Source of the DNA: SVQP01 sp045594705 | GTDB lineage: Bacteria > Bacillota > Clostridia > Oscillospirales > CAG-272 | NCBI GenBank assembly: GCA_045594705.1 | Contig: JAZNZB010000049.1 | Span: 1-20,568, forward strand | Direction of reading: 5' to 3' | DNA length: 20,568 nucleotides | Shown here: positions 7,744 through 14,192 of the stretch, in pieces | How positions within the stretch are numbered: position 1 is the first letter of the stretch | Layout of the letters: each line of letters starts with the position of its first letter | Translations under genes and position numbers: made by a program | The notes under the pieces: model-generated | Database searches by the model: none | What the model was told of the DNA's origin: nothing | What the model saw: only the letters and a program-made list of their open reading frames with translations

Positions 7744-7810
7744 CACGAGGGCGCTCCTTCATGTCTGGTATCATAATGATGCAGCAAGGATCAATCAAAC
7801 CGTTTTTTAC

Positions 7811-7838
7811 CCACCATTCCACTCCCGGTGGATTTTTT
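7811..7838 (+). terminator. Weak terminator-like hairpin
   Basis: CCACC (7811-7815) pairs with GGTGG (7827-7831), followed by ATTTTTTC. The stem is only five pairs. No plus-strand gene lies between it and the ABC operon terminator, so its role is uncertain. Confidence 0.3.
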
Positions 7839-7863
7839 CAACCGTCATTAAACATCGCGGTTA

Positions 7864-7891
7864 TTGCGTTTTGACCAAAATATGATATACT
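7864..7891 (+). promoter_or_regulatory. Candidate promoter of the trigger-factor-like lipoprotein gene
   Basis: TTGCGT (7864-7869) and TATACT (7886-7891) have a 16-base spacer. It is followed by a CAAACGTTTG palindrome (7902-7911) and then by the inverted-repeat element at 7923-8201. The leader to the start codon would be about 310 bases. No better promoter is visible between here and the gene. Confidence 0.5.
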
Positions 7892-7922
7892 GTAATTAGA
7901 GCAAACGTTTGTTACTATCCCA

Positions 7923-8201
7923 ATAGCCGAAGAGAGCCGAACTCATACGCCCTGCGGCGAGAATTTTTCGCGTCTTTCGCCAAATCTCATCTCGCAAGAT
8001 GCGTATCTTGCTTCGACTCGCTTTGACAAAATCCATCAAAAAATTCAACGCCGGAGGGTGCTGCGCAGTTTTGCGCGAGCAAATATTTCGCAGATGCAAA
8101 GAGAAAATGCGAAGCAATATAAGATATTGCAAGCATTTTGTCTGCCACAGATGCAGATATTTGCCGAGCAAAACCGTGTGAGTTCGGCCCTCTTCGGCTA
8201 T
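7923..8201. repeat. Inverted-repeat element sitting in the 5' leader of the lipoprotein gene
   Basis: ATAGCCGAAGAGAGCCGAAC and following bases (7923-7948) are inverted at 8176-8201 over 26 bp with two mismatches. The roughly 225 bp between are rich in short inverted pieces, for example the GCAAGATGCGTATCTTGC hairpin (7993-8010). The AGGAG ribosome binding site of the next gene starts immediately after the right arm. The minus-strand open frame through this block (to 7896) overlaps the signal peptide region of the real gene and looks like repeat-derived translation, not a gene. Confidence 0.75.
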
Positions 8202-8211
8202 AGGAGTTTTT

Positions 8212-9354
8212 ATGAAGTATATCAAAATCGTGGCAGCTCTGCTTACGCTGCTGCTTTTGCTCTGCGCCTGCACCTCGGTTGAGGAGATGCTGGAGCAGGA
8301 AACGGCGGATCTGACGCCACCGGCCAAGGATTCGGTGGATCTGGACGATATCCCGGACTATCTGTCCATGCCGCTTGACGAGTACGTCACACTGGGGGCT
8401 TATACCGGTCTTGAAATCAAGATTGAGGGAGTGCAGGTGACCGACGAGCAGGTAAACGAGGCCATCGAGGGAATCAAGACACTCAACGGTCTTTATGAAA
8501 AAATCACAGACGGTACGGCCAAATGGGGAGACACTCTGGTGCTTTCCTATTCTTCCATGCACCCGGACGGCGGCACTGCCGTGGGGGAAGACGACGTGGA
8601 GGTCAAGCTTGCCGAGGAGAGCAGCATGCCCGATGATTTTGTCAGAGGATTGGTCGGTGCGCCCTGCGGCATTCCCGTGCTTGTCAACGTGGAGGACGAG
8701 GGAAATACAACCTCTTATACCGTGACGGTTTCTTACATCAAGGGCGCATACAAGGAGCTGACCGATGCGTTCGTGTCGTCCTATACGGGCGGTGCATGCA
8801 CAAAGGCAGACGAGTTTTTTGAATATTACAGAGAGCAGCTGTGGAACGAGCTGTATTACGACACCGTGTACGACGCGCTTTGGGATGCCTGCGAGCAGAA
8901 TTGCAAGGCCGAGATCGTGCCCGACGAGACGGTCAGCTATTACATGAAATCCATGGAGGATTATTATCGTCGCATGGCTATCTCCAACGGTGTCTCTTAC
9001 GAGCAGGTGCTGGAGGCGTTTGATCTGGACGAGATCAAGATCATGACGCAGTCTTATTCCTATGCCGAAAAGGATATGATCTTTTATGCCATCGTCAAGG
9101 ATGCCGGCCTGCAGATCACGGACGAGATGTACCGCGACGCGCTGTACGGCTATGCGGAGAAGTATTTTGAAAACTTTGCACCCGGTGTGGGCAAGGGCAG
9201 CGGTCAGGGCGGTAAGGTAACCGTCGACGACGTAGCAGCCTACCTGGATGCCGAGCAGAGAAACGTGATCCGCGAGCTTTGCTATGACGAGCTGATCTAC
9301 GATTACCTTTACGAGAATAACAAAATTTTCATGGGCGAGACGCCTATGAACTAA
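8212..9354 (+). CDS. Trigger-factor-like (FKBP-fold) lipoprotein, putative extracytoplasmic foldase
   Basis: The 380-aa protein starts with a lipoprotein signal: positive N-terminus, a leucine run (10-17) and Cys20 in LLCACTS as the likely lipidated residue. It should therefore be anchored outside the cell membrane. The mature part has an acidic spacer, then a region (about 65-195) resembling the trigger factor PPIase domain: GDTLVLSYSSMHPDG, then DDFVRGLVGAPCG in the place of the family 'F.P.FE..L.G...G' segment, and ELTDAFV closing it. The rest is a helix-rich C-terminal region like the trigger factor substrate cradle. The N-terminal ribosome-binding domain of true trigger factor is absent, as expected for a secreted form. 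AGGAG lies at 8202-8206. It is a single gene with its own terminator. It could be a chaperone without isomerase activity; the similarity is remote. Confidence 0.7.
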   Translation: MKYIKIVAALLTLLLLLCACTSVEEMLEQETADLTPPAKDSVDLDDIPDYLSMPLDEYVTLGAYTGLEIKIEGVQVTDEQVNEAIEGIKTLNGLYEKITDGTAKWGDTLVLSYSSMHPDGGTAVGEDDVEVKLAEESSMPDDFVRGLVGAPCGIPVLVNVEDEGNTTSYTVTVSYIKGAYKELTDAFVSSYTGGACTKADEFFEYYREQLWNELYYDTVYDALWDACEQNCKAEIVPDETVSYYMKSMEDYYRRMAISNGVSYEQVLEAFDLDEIKIMTQSYSYAEKDMIFYAIVKDAGLQITDEMYRDALYGYAEKYFENFAPGVGKGSGQGGKVTVDDVAAYLDAEQRNVIRELCYDELIYDYLYENNKIFMGETPMN

Positions 9355-9358
9355 AGAG

Positions 9359-9392
9359 AACGCCATTACGGAGGTAATGGCGTTTTGCTTTG
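9359..9392 (+). terminator. Terminator of the lipoprotein gene
   Basis: AACGCCATTAC (9359-9369) pairs perfectly with GTAATGGCGTT (9374-9384) around GGAG, followed by TTGCTTTGTTTT. It starts four bases after the stop codon. Confidence 0.88.
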
Positions 9393-9450
9393 TTTTCCTA
9401 TTTGGATGTCGCTCGAATTTTTGTCAAGATCCTTCGCTACGCTCGAGGAT

Positions 9451-9556
9451 GACATAGCTACTGCGTAGCTATGTCGCAAGGGCTTTGATAGAGCGTTGGG
9501 GACACAGGTCTCTGCGTGAGGATATTTTGGGGTCGGGCTGTCGAGGACGTCAGCCC
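9451..9556. repeat. Intergenic hairpin modules between the lipoprotein gene and clpC
   Basis: GACATAGCTAC-TGC-GTAGCTATGTC (9451-9475) is a perfect palindromic hairpin. GGGCTG (9535-9540) pairs with CAGCCC (9551-9556) close to the end of clpC. They fill the convergent gap between the two genes. The second could act as a weak terminator for the leftward clp operon, but there is no T-run after it on the minus strand. Confidence 0.55.
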
Positions 9557-9562
9557 CTACGA

Positions 9563-11968
9563 TTACTTGTGCGGTGAGAAAACAACCTTTCCATCCTGCA
9601 CACTTGCCTTCACGATCGACCCTTTGTCCACGCTGCCGTCTAACAGGGCGGTGGCCAAGGCGTCCTCAATGCGATCTGTGACGGCGCGGCGCAGCTCGCG
9701 CGCGCCCTTTTCGGGGGCATAGGCGATCTCGGTGATCCATTCCGGCACCTGCGGATCAAATTCCAGCGTGATTCCAAGCGTCCCGGCGCGCTCCGAAATC
9801 TCTCCAAGCATCATGTGTGCAATACGCGTGGCATGCTCACGCGACAGATCGGCGAACACGATCACCTTGTCAACGCGACCCAGAAACTCGGCAGGGAAGA
9901 GGGCGCGCAAAGCGTCGGTCATTTGCTCGGCAGCTCTGCCTTGCTCGTTGACAGAAAAGCCAATGCTGCGCGTGCGTTTGCCCGTGCCCGCGTTGGAGGT
10001 CATAATAATCACCGTGTTGGAAAAATCCACGCGTCGCCCCTGTGAATCGGTCAGAATGCCGTCGTCCAACACCTGTAAAAGCAGACCAAACACGTCGGGG
10101 TGTGCCTTTTCTATCTCGTCAAACAAAACCACACTGTATGGTGCGCGACGTACGCGTTCGGTCAGCTGACCGCCCTCCTCAAAGCCCACGTAGCCGGGAG
10201 GAGAGCCGATCAGCTTGGCAACACTGTGCTTTTCCATATATTCGGACATGTCTAAGCGGATCATGGCCGTATCCGTACCGAACAGTGCGTGTGCCAGAGC
10301 CTTGCACATGCGGGTCTTTCCCACGCCCGTGTGGCCCAAGAACACAAAAGACCCGATCGGACGCCCTGCCTGCTTCATTCCCGTGCGGCCGCGGCGAATG
10401 GCGGCAGCTACCGCACGTGCTGCCTGTTCCTGACCGACCACGCGCGTGCACAGCTCCTCTTCCAGATGCAAGAGACGCTCCCGCTCAGAGCACAAGAGCC
10501 CTGTCAGCGGAATTTGCGTCCATTGCGTAATCACCTCTGCGATCTCGCGCTCGGTGACGGTGGGAGTGCTGCCCAGGGTATCTGCATGCAGGGCAAGCTG
10601 CAGCTCTGTCAGCTGCTGCTCGAGTGTCAGCTCACGATCACGGATTTCTGCCGCACGCGAAAAATCCTGTGCCTGCACGGCTTGCTCCTTTTGCTTGCCA
10701 AGCTCTGAAAGGCCATCTTTGAGAGCCTTGATCTCGGGAGATGCCTTGCAAAGCGAGAGCCGCAGTCGTGCAGCTGCCTCGTCCATAAGGTCAATTGCCT
10801 TGTCGGGCAGATAGCGATCGGTGATATACCGTTGCGACATACGCACGGCCGCCTCCAACGCGTCATCCGATATGGCAAGACCGTGATGTGCCTCATAGCG
10901 CTCACGCAAGCCGCGAAGGATCTCCAGGGCTTGCGCTGCCGTGGGCTCTTTGACCAGCACCGATTGAAATCTGCGCTCAAGTGCCGCATCCTTTTCAATA
11001 TATCGACGGTATTCCGCAAGCGTTGTGGCTCCGATGACCTGCATCTCGCCACGTGCCAGAGCGGGCTTGATGATATTTGCCGCATCCACCGCTCCCTCTG
11101 CAGCACCGGCACCGATGATGGTGTGGATCTCATCGATAAAGAGAATGATATCGGGATCCTGTGAGGCACGCTGCAGCACTGCCTTGAAGCGTTCCTCAAA
11201 TTCACCGCGGTATTTCGCGCCTGCGATCATAGAGGCAAGGTCAAGCGAGATGATCTGCTTGCCCTTGAGGTTGTCCGGCACCTCGCCCGCTGCGATGCGT
11301 TGCGCAAGCCCCTCTACTACCGCGGTTTTGCCAACGCCCGGTTCACCGATCAGGCAAGGGTTATTCTTTTGCTTGCGGGAAAGGATCTGAATGACGCGAG
11401 CACTCTCCTCGTCACGTCCGATCACGGGATCGGGAGAGCCGTTTTTGGCAACGGCGGTCAGATCCTTGCCGTAGCCCGAGAGCACCCCCTCGCTTTTGTC
11501 CTTGCTTCTGGATTGCTTCCCGCTTTTTTTCGCGGTTGGGTTCATCATGCCGTTGCAATCCGAGATCAGCTCGTGAAGGGGAATCCCCATGCTATCCAGG
11601 ATGCGCGCACCGACTGCGTCGTGCTCCGAGCAAAGCGAGAATAGCAGGTGCTCGGTGCCGATATAGCTCTGTGCACCCGTGGATGCCTGTCGTGCCGCCC
11701 CCTCGATGATCCTGCAAAGCCTTGGCGTCATGTCCTCGGGCGAGACAAAGGAGCAATCTCCGACTCCCGTTAAGGCTGCCACAGCGTCACGCACGCGAGC
11801 CAAATCCGCGCCTCTGGCCGCAAGCAGCTTTGCCGCAATGCAATCCTGCTCACCCACAAGCCCCATAAGCAGGTGCTCTGAGCCAATGTAGGTGTGCCCG
11901 AATTCAGCCGCGAATTTTTGTGAAAGCCCAAGTGCGCTTTGCGCCTTTTTGGTAAATTTACTGTTCAT
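9563..11968 (-). CDS. clpC: ClpC-type AAA+ unfoldase of the ClpCP protease
   Basis: This 801-aa protein is a full-length ClpC. It has a double Clp_N repeat domain (1-140) and a first AAA+ module (Walker A GEPGVGKT 208-215, Walker B ILFIDE 275-280, pore loop AKYRGE 251-256). A UVR-like coiled middle domain follows (about 410-460, containing QAQDFSRAAEIRD). The second AAA+ module has Walker A GHTGVGKT 545-552, pore loop GYVGF 592-596 and Walker B VVLFDE 613-618. The ClpP-docking IGF tripeptide (669-671) is present. The two Clp_N glutamates that bind phosphoarginine in Bacillus ClpC seem conserved (E31 in IGSEHLL, E106 in IGTEHLL). It unfolds substrates for ClpP, which is not encoded here. It is last in an mcsA-mcsB-clpC operon, 33 bases after mcsB, with a modest AAGGAA site. 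Note the His in Walker A2, where Pro is usual. Confidence 0.96.
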   Translation of the reverse strand: MNSKFTKKAQSALGLSQKFAAEFGHTYIGSEHLLMGLVGEQDCIAAKLLAARGADLARVRDAVAALTGVGDCSFVSPEDMTPRLCRIIEGAARQASTGAQSYIGTEHLLFSLCSEHDAVGARILDSMGIPLHELISDCNGMMNPTAKKSGKQSRSKDKSEGVLSGYGKDLTAVAKNGSPDPVIGRDEESARVIQILSRKQKNNPCLIGEPGVGKTAVVEGLAQRIAAGEVPDNLKGKQIISLDLASMIAGAKYRGEFEERFKAVLQRASQDPDIILFIDEIHTIIGAGAAEGAVDAANIIKPALARGEMQVIGATTLAEYRRYIEKDAALERRFQSVLVKEPTAAQALEILRGLRERYEAHHGLAISDDALEAAVRMSQRYITDRYLPDKAIDLMDEAAARLRLSLCKASPEIKALKDGLSELGKQKEQAVQAQDFSRAAEIRDRELTLEQQLTELQLALHADTLGSTPTVTEREIAEVITQWTQIPLTGLLCSERERLLHLEEELCTRVVGQEQAARAVAAAIRRGRTGMKQAGRPIGSFVFLGHTGVGKTRMCKALAHALFGTDTAMIRLDMSEYMEKHSVAKLIGSPPGYVGFEEGGQLTERVRRAPYSVVLFDEIEKAHPDVFGLLLQVLDDGILTDSQGRRVDFSNTVIIMTSNAGTGKRTRSIGFSVNEQGRAAEQMTDALRALFPAEFLGRVDKVIVFADLSREHATRIAHMMLGEISERAGTLGITLEFDPQVPEWITEIAYAPEKGARELRRAVTDRIEDALATALLDGSVDKGSIVKASVQDGKVVFSPHK

Positions 11969-12001
11969 AACGTTCCTTACATTTGAAATTCCTGATGGAT
12001 A

Positions 12002-13009
12002 TTAAGCACCCAGACGCCCCTTAACCAGCGCTGCACGGAACAGATCCCGTTCCTCGGCTGAGCGCAAGGGCTGCTCGGCAGAGAGCGTCATGGTGCAGGG
12101 CATGATCTCCACGAGCAGCGTGTTGAGCAGGTCAGGCTCTATATCCTGTATTATACCCAGGCTGATGCCCAGTCTTACGTCTGCGCACAAATTCAGAAAT
12201 TCATCAGCCCCCAGCAGGTGTGCGTTTGAAAGAATGGCACGTGCACGCACGGCGCGATCGATCAGATAAGGTGCGCGTTCGGTTTTGGCTCTTTCGCACA
12301 GCTTGCGCTCACTGTCAAGGATCTGCCGCACAGTGTCCTCCATGCGTTCCAGGATTTCTTGCTCACAGACGCGCAGAGAAGAACGGCAGGACAGCATGTA
12401 AAGACAATTCTGTACCTGTGTGCCGCTCATCAGGGGACGCAGTGAGATGCCAAGTCCCGAGAGCTTGATCGAGAGCGGCTCTATTTGTCCGTGCAGCGTC
12501 AGGGCAGGCAAAAACAGCAATGCATAGGCGCGCATGGCCGTGCCGCATTCAAGCGGATCGGAGCAAAGAAAGCCGAGATTTTTATCAAAAGCGTAAGCTT
12601 CCTTATCATCGATCAGATCGTCCATCTTGAAGGCGTTGGCCGCTGCATCCTGTAAGGAGAGTCCGGGCAGAGTACAGCAGATCTGCACGTGGTCGCGTCC
12701 GCCAAGCATAACGGATAGATTGCATGGCTCATTGAGCAAAAGGGCGTGCGGCAGGCTGACCGAGGCAAATTCCTTGGTAACGTAGTATTTTTCGGCGTAG
12801 GAGGCTGCCGTGGTGGGCGAGATCTCGGAAAAATTGATCATGGTAAAGCCGTTTGTTTCCAGCATTCCGCCCACGCTTGCAATGATCTCGCCCGCTTGCT
12901 TTGGTGAGATACGGGGCACAAAGGGGTATTTTTCCAAGTTTCTGGATAGCGTGATGCGCGAAAAAATAACCGTGTCGTTTTCATATCCGGGGGTATTGTA
13001 CCAAGCCAT
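12002..13009 (-). CDS. mcsB: McsB-family protein, probable catalytically degenerate arginine kinase
   Basis: The 335-aa protein aligns along its whole length with McsB protein-arginine kinases, which mark substrates with phosphoarginine for ClpCP. Several active-site positions differ from what I recall of the family. SSRxRLARN is FSRITLSRN (R18 and R23 kept, T20 for Arg). NEEDHxR is GGRDHVQ (103-109), losing the catalytic Glu and an ATP-binding Arg. The catalytic Cys of CPTN is Asp151 (SDPLE). The glutamate-rich GEGSE loop is shortened to MSGTQ (194-198). R160 and the C-terminal RDxxRA phosphoarginine-sensing motif (RDLFRA, 321-326) are kept. The start at 13009 has AAAGGAGA (13018-13025); the frame runs upstream into mcsA without a site. 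It lies between mcsA and clpC. The likely role is adaptor or sensor rather than kinase, which is an inference. Confidence 0.85.
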   Translation of the reverse strand: MAWYNTPGYENDTVIFSRITLSRNLEKYPFVPRISPKQAGEIIASVGGMLETNGFTMINFSEISPTTAASYAEKYYVTKEFASVSLPHALLLNEPCNLSVMLGGRDHVQICCTLPGLSLQDAAANAFKMDDLIDDKEAYAFDKNLGFLCSDPLECGTAMRAYALLFLPALTLHGQIEPLSIKLSGLGISLRPLMSGTQVQNCLYMLSCRSSLRVCEQEILERMEDTVRQILDSERKLCERAKTERAPYLIDRAVRARAILSNAHLLGADEFLNLCADVRLGISLGIIQDIEPDLLNTLLVEIMPCTMTLSAEQPLRSAEERDLFRAALVKGRLGA

Positions 13010-13028
13010 ATTGTTAGTCTCCTTTCCT

Positions 13029-13550
13029 TTAGTCCTGCGCCTGCAGCGTGTGGATCTGGTCACGCAAGAGTGCCGCTGTTTCAAAATCCTCTGCCAGTAC
13101 CGCCTGCTTCATCTGATCGCGCAACAGCGCGGCACGCGCCTCCCGCTCCTGCCGCAGACGGAATTTGCGCGGCATACGCCCGGGGTAGGGTATATCATCG
13201 GGCAGCGCGTGTACAGCACCGGAGATTTCGTCTAAGAAGGTCTTGTAGCAAGCAGCACAGCCTACACTGCCACTCTCGGCAATGCCTGCAAGTGTGGAGG
13301 AGCAAACGGGGCAGGTGCGTACGGCTGCGATGTTATGCGGCACGCTGATGCCGCACAGATTGCCGAACATGTCACTCTCGGAGCAACCGAAGGTAAACGA
13401 GGTCCAGGGATTATGTACGTCCTCCAGCTCTCCCGTACGTCGCATCGTCTCGGCACAATCGGCACAAAGCGAGCTGGAGCGCGTTTTACCGCCGAGATTT
13501 TCGTTGTAAAAGACCGTAGCCTTTTTCTTTTTGCATTTTTCACATAGCAT
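13029..13550 (-). CDS. mcsA: McsA, zinc-finger adaptor of McsB/ClpC
   Basis: The 173-aa protein carries two zinc-binding cysteine sets, C3/C6 with C29/C32 and C80/C83 with C98/C101. A C-terminal UVR helical hairpin follows (about 137-171, LRDQMKQAVLAEDFETAALLRDQI), the motif shared with the ClpC middle domain and UvrB. In Bacillus, McsA activates McsB and couples it to ClpC. Length and domains are normal for the family, which is informative because the McsB partner here looks inactive. I start at ATG 13550, with AAAGGA eight bases upstream; an in-frame TTG two codons earlier is less likely. It is first in the operon. No ctsR precedes it and I find neither a CtsR heptad repeat nor a CIRCE element upstream. 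A TATAAT-like box sits at 13595-13590 but has no clear -35. Confidence 0.92.
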   Translation of the reverse strand: MLCEKCKKKKATVFYNENLGGKTRSSSLCADCAETMRRTGELEDVHNPWTSFTFGCSESDMFGNLCGISVPHNIAAVRTCPVCSSTLAGIAESGSVGCAACYKTFLDEISGAVHALPDDIPYPGRMPRKFRLRQEREARAALLRDQMKQAVLAEDFETAALLRDQIHTLQAQD

Positions 13551-13598
13551 AAGCAAATTCCTTTCTTTTACTTTATGATAGTCCCTTACATTATAAAT

Positions 13599-13630
13599 GC
13601 CCCGAGGCGAAAAACGTGTCGCATCGGGGC
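13599..13630 (-). terminator. Terminator-like hairpin after the peptidoglycan-binding operon
   Basis: GCCCCGA-x-GCGA (13599-13610) pairs with TCGC-x-TCGGGGC (13619-13630) with one mismatch and loop AAACGTG-like bases. Read leftward it begins ten bases after the stop at 13641 and is followed by ATTTATAAT, a poor T-tract. It separates the operon from mcsA, whose promoter may overlap it. Confidence 0.55.
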
Positions 13631-13640
13631 GAGGGAAAAA

Positions 13641-14180
13641 TTATTCTGCTTCAGCACCTGCGGGAAGCGCGTTGAAGCGGTCTGCGACGGCATTCCAGGT
13701 CAGAATGTCCACCTGACCCGTTATGTCAAGCATGACCAATTCTTGAAAAGCACGCACTGCATCGGCAGTGGCCGTGTCGTATGTGCCTGTGATCTCGGGC
13801 GGAGTGAGGGGGTATAGCAGCGTCAGCTCTCCAAGCATGTATTGCAGGGCGGCGACGTCAATGCCAACGGCTCCGATATCCAAATAATAGCCGATGGGGG
13901 TGCGGTGAAACAGTGCCACCTGTGAGGGCGGTGCGTAGAATTCCACCGAGTCAAGATAGTCAAGGTATAACCGATCCCAGGTTTCGCGGTCGGCGATTCC
14001 CGTGATGGGCAAGCCTACGTATGACTGGTAAGCCACCAGCGCGTCTCGGGTGGCATTTTCAAAAATGCCGTCTACGGGAACTTGAGGGATCTCGGGGGTA
14101 TGATAAGCCAGCTGGCGCAGATATCTTTGCAGATTGGCAACTGCAGGGGAGTAGCTTGGGTGATTGGTTTGATCTTGCAT
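13641..14180 (-). CDS. Protein with two peptidoglycan-binding domains
   Basis: The 179-aa protein consists almost entirely of two PG_binding_1 three-helix domains (about 10-75 and 103-170). The recognisable segments are VDGIFENATRDALVAYQ, ITGIADRETWDRL, TGTYDTATADAVRAFQ and ITGQVDILTWNAV. No catalytic domain, signal peptide or membrane segment is visible. It is the last gene of a three-gene leftward operon, starting 12 bases after the stop of the SpoIID-like gene, with AAGGAGG five bases before the ATG. Such repeats bind cell-wall or cortex peptidoglycan. Without a secretion signal it may be used inside a sporulating mother cell or released by lysis; both are inference. Confidence 0.85.
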   Translation of the reverse strand: MQDQTNHPSYSPAVANLQRYLRQLAYHTPEIPQVPVDGIFENATRDALVAYQSYVGLPITGIADRETWDRLYLDYLDSVEFYAPPSQVALFHRTPIGYYLDIGAVGIDVAALQYMLGELTLLYPLTPPEITGTYDTATADAVRAFQELVMLDITGQVDILTWNAVADRFNALPAGAEAE

Positions 14181-14192
14181 GTCTTCCTCCTT

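Noticed and set aside
7896..9366. Minus-strand open frames running from the lipoprotein gene into the inverted-repeat element
   Set aside because: They overlap a well-supported plus-strand lipoprotein and are partly translated repeat; no start signal is seen.
13010..13084. Upstream start for McsB inside mcsA
   Set aside because: The extra 25 residues (MKQRHSCVTRSTRC...) are the shifted reading of mcsA; the family N-terminus begins at MAWYNTPG with its own AAAGGAG.
13551..13640. CtsR or HrcA operator upstream of mcsA
   Set aside because: Neither the CtsR heptad repeat nor the CIRCE inverted repeat can be found here by eye.
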